In this document: one piece after another, positions 1 to 5,148 of the stretch
Numbering within the stretch: the stretch's first letter is position 1
Layout: every line of letters starts with the position of its first letter
Assembly (NCBI GenBank): GCA_009774055.1
Contig: VSNB01000226.1
Location: forward strand, 1-5,148
Direction: 5' to 3'
Origin: Clostridiales bacterium
Lineage (GTDB): Bacteria > Bacillota > Clostridia > Oscillospirales > Oscillospiraceae
DNA: 5,148 nt
Notes under the pieces: generated by a model
The model's database searches: none
What the model saw: only the letters and a program-made list of their open reading frames with translations
What the model was told of the DNA's origin: nothing
Made by a program: the position numbers and the translations under genes

Positions 1-1454
1 GCCGGTTCGCCAAGCTCCAGGCGGCCCTGGGGTTCGAGCCGGACCACGTATGGACGGCGGAGGAGAGGCAGCATTTAGTGGCAGGGTTCACCTACTTCCG
101 GGACGCCCTCCGGAAGCAGGGCGGCGAGGAGCTGGACGTCACGCCGGCGGACGCCCTGCTGGTGTGGCTGCGGGTGTATAAATTCGAGCAGCTGTGGAGC
201 CTCAGCGCGGCGGAGCTGGCCAAGTCCGTGGCGGCGGTGCGGCCCGATATGAAGCTCCTGTCCGCCCCGGAGCCCATCTCCGTCAGCACGGAGACGGAGG
301 AGCAGAAAAAGGAGGACGACGGCGAGCCCGCCGCCCCCGGCATCTTCGGCCGCCTGCTCCACGCGGTGTTCCCGGACCACCTGAACGTGGTGTTCATCAA
401 CGAGGGCAGTCCGGACGCCAGCGATTGGATTCGGGCCCACGACCTGGGGCGGCAGTACCTGGAGGCGGTCATGGGGGCGAAGGTGTCCGTCCGGGTATAC
501 AACGACGTCCACCCCGGCGAGGCGGCGGCGGAGGCCATGGAGAAGGCCGCCGCCGCGGGGGCCCAGGTGATCTTTGCCACCACCCCGCCATTGATCGGCG
601 CCTGCCGGAAGGCGGCGGCCAAGTATCCCGGGGTCCGGATCCTCAACTGCTCCGCGTCCATGCCCTATGCGGGGGTGCGGACCTATTACAGCCGCATCTA
701 CGAGGGCAAGTTTATCACCGGAGCCATCGCCGGGGCCATGAGCCGGGACGGACGGATCGGCTATGTGGCCTCCAACCCCATTTTCGGCGTGCCCGCTTCC
801 ATCAATGCCTTCGCCCTGGGCAGCCGGCTCACCAACCCCCGGTCCCGGATCCAGCTGCGCTGGTCCTGCGTGGAGGAGGACGCGGTGGCCGCCCTGGCGG
901 CGGAGGGGGTGGACGTGATCTCCAACCGGGACGTCCCCGCCCCGGACCGGGTCCTGGAGCCCTGGGGCCTGTGCCAGGTGAACCCCGACGGCACCCTGCT
1001 GTCCCTGGCCTCCCCCTACTGGCACTGGGGCAATTTCTACGTCAAGCTGATCCGCAGCATCTTCAGCGGCGGCTGGGACGAACTGAACGTCCAGGACGAT
1101 GAACGGGCGGTAAACTACTGGTGGGGCATGAGCAGCCGGACGGTAGACGTACTCCTGAGCCAGAAGCTGCCCGCCGGAGTGGCCCAGCTGGTGCAGATCC
1201 TCCGCCGGGGGGTGGTGGACGGCTCCATCGAGCCCTTCCGCCGGCCCATCCACTCCCAGGACGGCCAGCTCCGCAGCGACGGGGAAAAGTACTTCTCCCC
1301 GGAGGAGGTGCTGCACATGGACTGGCTGTGCGACTGCGTGGAGGGGTCCATCCCCGCCTTTGACCAGCTCCTGCCCATGGCCCGGTCCATCGCCCGCCTC
1401 CAGGGAGTCTACCGGGACCAGATCCCCCCGGAGAAGGAGGGCCCGGTGCTGTGA
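1..1454 (+). CDS. BMP-family (PnrA/Med-like) binding-fold protein, 5' partial
   Basis: The frame is open to the left edge (first full codon at base 3), so the start lies outside; 483 residues are visible. An in-frame GTG at 78 follows a purine-rich stretch but is probably internal, because the upstream codons read as ordinary protein (RFAKLQAALGFEPDHVW). Visible residues 1-90 are helical; about 95-110 form an acidic linker (TETEEQKKEDDGEP). Residues about 127-350 resemble the BMP/PnrA domain: strand LNVVFINEG, then HDLGRQYLEAV, a second strand AQVIFATTPPLIGACRKAA, then YYSRIYEGKFITGAIAG and GRIGYVASNP. Residues 365-480 form a C-terminal extension (NYWWGMSS, PEEVLHMDWLCDCVEGSIP). In the family, BMP domains bind nucleosides in ABC-transporter lipoproteins or act as cytoplasmic regulators (B. 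subtilis Med). From memory, related clostridial proteins are about 700 residues with a ParB-like N-terminal region and no lipobox; I cannot see that part. The ligand is unknown. It is coupled to the next gene by a 4-base overlap. Confidence 0.85.
   Translation, partial: RFAKLQAALGFEPDHVWTAEERQHLVAGFTYFRDALRKQGGEELDVTPADALLVWLRVYKFEQLWSLSAAELAKSVAAVRPDMKLLSAPEPISVSTETEEQKKEDDGEPAAPGIFGRLLHAVFPDHLNVVFINEGSPDASDWIRAHDLGRQYLEAVMGAKVSVRVYNDVHPGEAAAEAMEKAAAAGAQVIFATTPPLIGACRKAAAKYPGVRILNCSASMPYAGVRTYYSRIYEGKFITGAIAGAMSRDGRIGYVASNPIFGVPASINAFALGSRLTNPRSRIQLRWSCVEEDAVAALAAEGVDVISNRDVPAPDRVLEPWGLCQVNPDGTLLSLASPYWHWGNFYVKLIRSIFSGGWDELNVQDDERAVNYWWGMSSRTVDVLLSQKLPAGVAQLVQILRRGVVDGSIEPFRRPIHSQDGQLRSDGEKYFSPEEVLHMDWLCDCVEGSIPAFDQLLPMARSIARLQGVYRDQIPPEKEGPVL
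1434..1440 (+). promoter_or_regulatory. Shine-Dalgarno site for the metallophosphoesterase
   Basis: AAGGAGG lies inside the end of the upstream gene, 10 bases before GTG 1451. It supports the GTG as the real start and points to re-initiation across the GTGA stop/start overlap. Confidence 0.75.
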
Positions 1455-2053
1455 AGATCCTGCTGGTATCCGACAAGGAGAGCCCCTACTACTGGGATTA
1501 CTACCAGCCGGGCCGCCTGTCGGACATTGACCTGATTCTTGCCTGCGGCGATCTGAAGTCGCAGTATCTGAGCTTTCTGGTGACCATGGGCCGCGCCCGG
1601 GTGCTGTACGTCCACGGCAACCACGATCAGACCTATGACCGGCGCCCCCCGGAGGGGTGCGACTGCATCGAGGACAAGCTGGTGACGGTGGGCGGCCTCC
1701 GGATTCTGGGCCTGGGGGGCACGCCGGTCTACAGCGGCGGCCCCCACCAGTACACCGAGCGGCAGATGGAGCGGCGGATGCGGCGGCTGTGGTTCCAGCT
1801 CTGGCGGGCGGGCGGCGTGGACATCGTCGTCACCCACTCCCCCGCCCAGGGCTACGGGGACGGGGAGGATTACGCCCACCGCGGATTCGAATGCCTGGTG
1901 CCCTTCCTGGACAAATATAAGCCAAAATACCTGGTCCACGGGCACGTGCACCTGAACTACGGCGCCCAGCGCCCCCGCATTCTCCAGCGGGGCGATACCA
2001 CGATCATCAACGCCTACGAGCGGTATATTCTCGACCTGCCGGACGAAGGGTAA
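1451..2053 (+). CDS. Calcineurin-like metallophosphoesterase, 200 aa
   Basis: A metal-dependent phosphoesterase, predicted cytoplasmic, with no signal peptide or membrane segment. The family's metal-binding motifs occur in order: D8-x-E10 (LLVSDKES), G33-D34 (CGDLKS), G56-N57-H58-D59, T128-H129-S130, and G164-H165-V166-H167. The core spans residues 2-190 and the total length is typical of compact single-domain members. The first motif is normally D-x-H, so Glu at position 10 is a substitution; other metal ligands are present, so activity remains likely. The start is GTG, overlapping the previous stop as GTGA, with AAGGAGG 10 bases upstream. This implies co-transcription and coupling with the BMP-domain gene. 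From memory, similar proteins with the opening VSD-x-ES and the tail GDTT-INAYERY occur across Clostridia, so this looks like a conserved subfamily. The substrate is unknown; cyclic nucleotide or phosphodiester cleavage would be a guess. Confidence 0.9.
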   Translation: MKILLVSDKESPYYWDYYQPGRLSDIDLILACGDLKSQYLSFLVTMGRARVLYVHGNHDQTYDRRPPEGCDCIEDKLVTVGGLRILGLGGTPVYSGGPHQYTERQMERRMRRLWFQLWRAGGVDIVVTHSPAQGYGDGEDYAHRGFECLVPFLDKYKPKYLVHGHVHLNYGAQRPRILQRGDTTIINAYERYILDLPDEG

Positions 2054-2062
2054 GCGCCGCCC

Positions 2063-3388
2063 TTACGGCATCAGCTCTGCAATCAGGGAGAAAAACGCCC
2101 CGCGGCTGATCCTCTCCCAATCTCCCAGAGGCGGCGTGCGTCCCAGCCGGGTGGCGCAGAACTGCGCCACCTCCACCGGCGTCACGGCGTCGTCCGGACG
2201 GAACCGGCCTTCCGGCGCGGCCATGGCCCCGGTTTCCACCGCCAGGACCGCCGCCGCCGCATAGGGGTCCCTGGGGGCCATGTCCCGGAAGGGGGCCCGC
2301 CCGGAGCGCACCAGCTCAATTCGCCGCCGGACCGTCTCCCAGCCGAAAGCCATCATGGCCAGCTCCCCCCGGGTCAGCGTCCGCTCGGGCCGCAGGGCGT
2401 TGTCCTGGTACGCCACGCACCAGCCCATGCGCAGAAGCCTCCGGGCGTCGCGGCCCGTCCGGCTCTCCGCCGCCGCGTCCCGGAAGGGGGCCCGCTCCAG
2501 GAGCTCCGAGGCCGTCACCACTTTGTACCCGTGGTCCGTCAGCAGCCGCAGCTGCCGCTCCAGCGCGTCGGCCACCGGGGTCCGGCGGGCCATGTTGCAG
2601 CCGTCCTTCAGGGCGATGACCTGTCCACGGAAGGCGTCCGGGTCCTCCAGCAACAGCCGCTCCATAGGCCGCCAGGCGGCCTCCACTTCCGCCTGATAGC
2701 TCCTTCCGGGCAGGCGGCAGGCGCCGTCGAATCCGGCGGACAGGTACTGGTACCCCATAAGGGCGAAGACGTCATAGCTGGTAAAGCCGCCCTTCATGCC
2801 GTCCTCCCCGCGGGGCGGACGGCACAGCCGCATGGGATAGCCCCAGCCGTCCTCCACGGTCTTGTGCAGCAGCCGGAGGTCCGCCTCCGCCGCTTCCAGG
2901 TCCGGCAGGCATCTCCGCCCGCCGTGGAGCAGGGCCTTCCGGCCGAACAGCCGGTGGGCGTAGCCGTGGCTGGCAATCTCATGGCCCCCGGCCAGCAGGC
3001 GGGATATCAGCTCCGGGCAGTTGGCCGCGCCGCCCTGGTCATCCCGGCCGAAATCCGGGAAGTGGTCATAGGCTGTGCCGTTCCAGAACGGCGAGCCGGG
3101 CTTTCCCGGCTTGTCCGGGTAGCCGCCGGAGGTGTCTCCCACCACCAGGAAGGTTCCCCGGGCCCCGTACCGCTCCAGCAGCTCCGCCAGGACCAGGGTC
3201 AGCGGCTTCCCCCGGAAGCGGTCCGGGCAGGCCGGCAGACGGCACGGGCCGTCGTCAAAGGTCATGGCGCAGATCCGCTCCTCTGCCGCCAGACGTTCAA
3301 TCCGGCGCACGGGGGACAGCCATACCTGCGTTTTTTCCGCCCGGCGGCGTTCTTCCGCCGGGCTCGCAGTTTTTTTGACAAAAGGCAT
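2063..3388 (-). CDS. Polysaccharide deacetylase (NodB-like) with C-terminal SLH-like repeats
   Basis: 441 residues. NodB-type (carbohydrate esterase 4) enzymes remove N-acetyl groups from cell-wall glycans using a metal. Seen here: motif 1 TFDDGP at 43-48, motif 2 HEIASHGYAH at 136-145 (metal ligands H141 and H145), motif 3 RPPRGE at 190-195. Motif 5, usually L-x-H-D, reads ALKDG at 259-263, so Lys261 replaces the usual His, and I see no clear motif 4 Trp. Residues 85-122 form a Gly/Pro/Asp-rich insertion. The C-terminus has two SLH-like repeats (about 301-350, PFRD...RPERTLTRGELA; about 366-415, PFRDM...FRPDDAVTPVEVA) and a possible partial third (427-441). The N-terminus (MPFVKK, then charged) has no signal peptide. 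AGGAGGT six bases upstream fixes the start, and no ATG, GTG or TTG lies in frame between it and the upstream stop. Location is therefore unclear: SLH implies the envelope, the N-terminus implies cytoplasm. Confidence 0.88.
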   Translation of the reverse strand: MPFVKKTASPAEERRRAEKTQVWLSPVRRIERLAAEERICAMTFDDGPCRLPACPDRFRGKPLTLVLAELLERYGARGTFLVVGDTSGGYPDKPGKPGSPFWNGTAYDHFPDFGRDDQGGAANCPELISRLLAGGHEIASHGYAHRLFGRKALLHGGRRCLPDLEAAEADLRLLHKTVEDGWGYPMRLCRPPRGEDGMKGGFTSYDVFALMGYQYLSAGFDGACRLPGRSYQAEVEAAWRPMERLLLEDPDAFRGQVIALKDGCNMARRTPVADALERQLRLLTDHGYKVVTASELLERAPFRDAAAESRTGRDARRLLRMGWCVAYQDNALRPERTLTRGELAMMAFGWETVRRRIELVRSGRAPFRDMAPRDPYAAAAVLAVETGAMAAPEGRFRPDDAVTPVEVAQFCATRLGRTPPLGDWERISRGAFFSLIAELMP

Positions 3389-3394
3389 AGGGAT

Positions 3395-3401
3395 ACCTCC
3401 T
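3395..3401 (-). promoter_or_regulatory. Shine-Dalgarno site fixing the deacetylase start
   Basis: Read on the minus strand this is AGGAGGT, with a 6-base spacer to the ATG at 3388. It is near-perfect and makes a longer, signal-peptide-bearing N-terminus unlikely. Confidence 0.85.
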
Positions 3402-3409
3402 GTTTCCGG

Positions 3410-3436
3410 GCGGGCCTCTCTCCACCGCAGGCCCTC
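3410..3436 (-). other. Possible leader hairpin of the deacetylase mRNA
   Basis: GGGCCT at 3429-3434 and AGGCCC at 3412-3417 (minus-strand reading) are exact complements separated by an 11-base loop. After one mismatch the stem can extend by two more G-C pairs. It ends about 9 bases before the Shine-Dalgarno site, inside the predicted 5' leader of about 90 bases, so it could affect translation or mRNA stability. In GC-rich DNA such stems are common by chance. Confidence 0.3.
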
Positions 3437-3464
3437 CGCCGTAGTATCTGCATTTCGCTGAACT

Positions 3465-3491
3465 GAATATACCGAGTATGCTCAGTATACT
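3465..3491. promoter_or_regulatory. Candidate operator: three tandem 9-bp repeats with a dyad, on the deacetylase promoter
   Basis: Plus strand: GAATATACC (3465-3473), GAGTATGCT (3474-3482) and CAGTATACT (3483-3491) are consecutive related 9-mers. The same stretch holds a 22-base imperfect palindrome at 3468-3489 in which 18 of 22 bases match their reverse complement. It covers the -10 box and predicted transcription start of the leftward promoter, where a bound repressor would block initiation. The regulator family is not identifiable from this alone. Confidence 0.5.
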
Positions 3492-3512
3492 ATAAAATTC
3501 CCCGAAGGACAA
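3484..3512 (-). promoter_or_regulatory. Promoter for the deacetylase gene
   Basis: On the minus strand, TTGTCC (3507-3512) and TATACT (3484-3489) are separated by exactly 17 bases, a good housekeeping sigma-factor promoter. The predicted start is near 3477, giving a leader of about 90 bases. The -10 box overlaps the repeat/dyad operator candidate. Confidence 0.7.
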
Positions 3513-3715
3513 GCGCCCCGCCGCCCCGGCGGCAAAAATTTTCTTTTCGGAGGGCCAAAATCAAAAATCGGAGCATCCTACAAATCCGGCGTTCCGGACA
3601 GCCGGTATTTTGTTACCGCCGGCCCGCCGCCGCCGGAGGCCGTCAAACAGGGCAAAATATGTTCCCAACCGGCGGACAAACGGCTCCTTGAGCGGAAATC
3701 GACAAAAATACGGAG
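3513..3715. other. Central part of the divergent intergenic region; no gene seen
   Basis: No ORF here has a convincing start and protein-like composition. The stretch alternates short A-tracts (about 3534, 3557, 3563, 3654, 3703) with GC-rich blocks. It holds an imperfect 20-base dyad (CCGGC...GCCGG, 3586-3605) and a 5-bp hairpin CGGTA/TACCG (3603-3618) that shares one arm with it. CAAAAATTTTC at 3533-3543 recurs exactly at 3734-3744 beside the glutamine synthetase promoter. I see no riboswitch, tRNA or terminator. Confidence 0.5.
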
Positions 3716-3747
3716 AAATTTTCAGCCGCCCCGCAAAAATTTTCAGC
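3716..3747 (+). repeat. Direct repeat AAATTTTCAGC, two exact copies 21 bp apart
   Basis: Copies lie at 3716-3726 and 3737-3747, the second touching the -35 box. The 21-base period is two helical turns, so both copies face the same side of the DNA. Relative to the predicted start they sit at about -67 to -57 and -46 to -36. The inner copy matches the position of a proximal UP-element subsite, and the pair could be an activator site. The function is inferred only from position. Confidence 0.5.
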
Positions 3748-3776
3748 TTGACAAAAAAACAATGCGGGGGTAAGAT
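3748..3776 (+). promoter_or_regulatory. Promoter for glutamine synthetase
   Basis: A consensus -35 TTGACA (3748-3753), a 17-base spacer and -10 TAAGAT (3771-3776) form a strong housekeeping promoter. The predicted start near 3783 leaves a leader of about 23 bases, too short for a riboswitch. AAGGAG at 3793-3798 lies 7 bases before the ATG. Confidence 0.85.
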
Positions 3777-3805
3777 ACGCCCATCTTTGTACAAGGAGCT
3801 TTACG

Positions 3806-5104
3806 ATGTCCAAGGAAAAAGTGACCGAGCTGTTCGGCAGCCTGGTGTTCAACGAAAACGTGATGAAGCAGCGCCTCTCCGCCACCTGCTATCGGGCGTG
3901 GAAAAAGTGCGTGGAGGATGGCGCCCCCCTCTCCCTGGAAACCGCCCACGAAATGGCGGCGGAAATGAAGAACTGGGCCATGGACCACGGGGCCACCCAC
4001 TACACCCACTGGTTCCAGCCCATGACCGGCGTCACCGCCGAGAAGCACGACAGCTTCATCACCCCCGAGACGCCCAGCCAGGTGCTCATGGGCTTTTCCG
4101 GCAAGGAGCTGGTCCGGGGGGAGCCCGACGCCTCCTCCTTCCCCTCCGGGGGCCTCCGGGCCACCTTCGAGGCCCGGGGCTACACCGCCTGGGACCCCAC
4201 CTCCTTCGCCTTCATCAAGGACGGCAGCCTCTGCATCCCCACCATTTTCTGCTCCTACAGCGGCCAGGCCCTGGATAAAAAGACTCCCCTGCTCCGCTCC
4301 ATGGACGAGCTCAGCCGCCAGGCGGTGCGGGTGCTGAAGCTCTTTGGGGACACGGACGTGAAGAAGGTCATCAGCCAGGTGGGCCCCGAGCAGGAGTACT
4401 TCCTCATCGACAAGGACGTGTTCAACCAGCGGGAGGACCTGGTCCTCACCGGCCGGACCCTCTTCGGGGCCAAGCCCCCCAAGGGCCAGGAGCTGGAGGA
4501 CCACTACTTCGGCACCATCAAGCCCCGGGTAGCCGCCTTTATGCAGGAGCTGGACGAGGAGCTGTGGAAGCTGGGCATCCTGGCCAAGACCAAGCACAAC
4601 GAGGTGGCCCCCGCCCAGCACGAGCTGGCCCCCATCTACAACGACGCCAACACCGCCTGCGACCACAACCAGCTGACCATGGAGATCATGAAGAAGGTGG
4701 CCGGGAGGCACAACATGGTCTGCCTGCTCCATGAAAAGCCCTTCGCCGGGGTCAACGGCTCCGGGAAGCACGACAACTGGTCCCTCTCCACCGACACGGG
4801 CCACAACCTCTTCAAGCCCGGCTCCACCCCCAGCCAGAACGCCCGGTTCCTCCTGTTCCTGGCGGCCTTCATCAAGGGCGTGGACGAGTACCAGGACCTG
4901 CTGCGCTGCTCCGTGGCAAACCCCGGCAACGACCACCGGCTGGGGGCCCAGGAGGCCCCGCCGGCCATCCTCTCCGTCTTCCTGGGCGACGAGCTCACCG
5001 CCATCGTGGACGCCATCATCCACGGCACCAAGTACGTGGACCAGCGGATGAAGAGCATTTCCATCGGCGTGGACGCCCTGCCCCCCATCCCCCAGGACAC
5101 CACC
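3806..5104 (+). CDS. glnN: Glutamine synthetase type III, 3' partial at contig end
   Basis: Converts glutamate, ammonia and ATP to glutamine in the cytoplasm; the main ammonia-assimilating enzyme. The start ATG has AAGGAG 7 bases upstream and a strong promoter. Family signatures in order: THWFQPMTG (67-75), GEPDASSFPSGGLRATFEARGY (105-126, a type III hallmark), GPEQEYFLID (193-202, metal-binding glutamates), NEVAPAQHELAP (265-276), the nucleotide-binding loop HEKPFAGVNGSGKHDNWS (309-326), and NPGNDHRLGAQEAPPAI (372-388). Type III enzymes are about 700 residues. Identity is clear through residue 433 (PPIPQDTT), where the family usually continues with DRNRTSPFAF. Here the frame instead reads GLLFT and stops at 5120-5122, but bases from about 5104 are sequencing adapter. 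The stop is therefore an artefact, and the missing 260 or so residues, including later active-site segments, lie outside the contig. The gene is often labelled glnA in clostridial genomes. It is divergent from the deacetylase. Confidence 0.95.
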
Positions 5105-5148
5105 GGTCTCTTATTCACATAAGACGCTGCCGCCGAATAGAGAGGGGT
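5104..5148. other. Illumina Nextera adapter read-through with i5 index (assembly contamination)
   Basis: These 45 bases align without gaps to the reverse complement of the Nextera i5-side adapter, with 39 matches. Bases 5104-5122 correspond to the Tn5 mosaic end CTGTCTCTTATACACATCT (four mismatches: 5105, 5115, 5121, 5122). Bases 5123-5136 correspond to GACGCTGCCGACGA (one mismatch, 5133). Bases 5137-5144 are ATAGAGAG, the exact reverse complement of i5 index S502 (CTCTCTAT), and 5145-5148 match the GTGT that follows (one mismatch, 5146). Scattered mismatches fit low-quality read tails. The adapter sequence is established knowledge recalled from memory; the alignment was done by eye. Confidence 0.93.

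Noticed and set aside
75..1316. Long open frames antisense to, or in other frames of, the BMP-domain and glutamine synthetase genes.
   Set aside because: They arise from strong G/C third-position bias, have low-complexity Gly/Pro/Arg/Ala composition, match no family I recognise and lie entirely over well-supported genes.
78..1454. GTG at 78 with a purine-rich stretch upstream as the true start of the BMP-domain gene.
   Set aside because: The frame stays open to the window edge and the upstream codons look like real protein. The result would also lack the N-terminal region I expect in this family.
2050..2066. Hairpin GTAAG/CTTAC across the convergent stop codons as a bidirectional terminator.
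   Set aside because: Only 5 base pairs, with no T run on either side.
3297..3512. A minus-strand frame starting with TTG at 3512 and reading a hydrophobic N-terminus (MSFGEFYSILSILGIFSSAKC), which might be a lost lipoprotein signal for the deacetylase.
   Set aside because: It is in a different frame, its start codon is part of the predicted -35 box, it has no Shine-Dalgarno site, and the deacetylase has its own excellent one.
3586..3618. Dyad CCGGC...GCCGG (3586-3605) and overlapping hairpin CGGTA/TACCG (3603-3618) as an antiterminator-type switch.
   Set aside because: They lie upstream of the predicted glutamine synthetase start and upstream of the leftward start too, so neither leader contains them. 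Short GC stems are expected by chance here.
3389..3805. A GlnR/TnrA-type site (TGTNA-N7-TNACA) or a glutamine riboswitch controlling glutamine synthetase.
   Set aside because: No such inverted repeat was found by eye, and the predicted leader of about 23 bases is too short for a riboswitch.
5108..5145. An imperfect inverted repeat (CTCTTATTC ... GAATAGAGAG) at the point where glutamine synthetase breaks off, looking like a mobile-element end or hairpin.
   Set aside because: The whole segment aligns with the Nextera adapter. The Tn5-like end comes from library preparation, and the second arm is the i5 index, so the symmetry is accidental.

Overview
The window is high-GC DNA (roughly two thirds G+C by eye) with strong Shine-Dalgarno sites, sigma-70/SigA-type promoters and protein families typical of anaerobic Firmicutes: type III glutamine synthetase, a deacetylase with SLH-like repeats, and a BMP-domain protein coupled to a phosphoesterase. 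The best guess is a high-GC gut clostridium of the Oscillospiraceae group (relatives of Flavonifractor, Oscillibacter or Intestinimonas). That placement is inference from protein style; no marker gene is present. Both ends of the window cut a gene, and the right end carries sequencing adapter, so this looks like a short complete contig from a draft assembly. Layout, left to right. (1) Positions 1-1454, plus strand: the C-terminal part of a large BMP-family (PnrA/Med-like) periplasmic-binding-fold protein. (2) Positions 1451-2053, plus: a 200-residue calcineurin-like metallophosphoesterase whose GTG start overlaps the previous stop by 4 bases, so the two are translationally coupled. (3) Positions 2063-3388, minus: a NodB-type polysaccharide deacetylase with C-terminal SLH-like repeats but no signal peptide, converging on gene 2 with only 9 bases between stop codons. 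(4) Positions 3389-3805: a divergent intergenic region with a good promoter in each direction. The leftward promoter overlaps an operator-like repeat/dyad, and the rightward one is preceded by an 11-base direct repeat spaced exactly 21 bases apart. (5) Positions 3806 to about 5104, plus: the first 433 codons of type III glutamine synthetase. (6) Positions about 5104-5148: an error-containing Illumina Nextera adapter including an i5 index, not genomic DNA. The stop codon that appears to end the glutamine synthetase at 5120-5122 lies in this adapter and is false. Functionally, the first two genes form one coupled unit of unknown physiological role. The deacetylase and glutamine synthetase are divergently transcribed with no obvious shared pathway. 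I found no RNA gene, insertion sequence, CRISPR array or clear intrinsic terminator. The most important observation is the adapter. The most interesting biological ones are the signal-less SLH-like deacetylase with an altered catalytic motif and the structured divergent promoter region.
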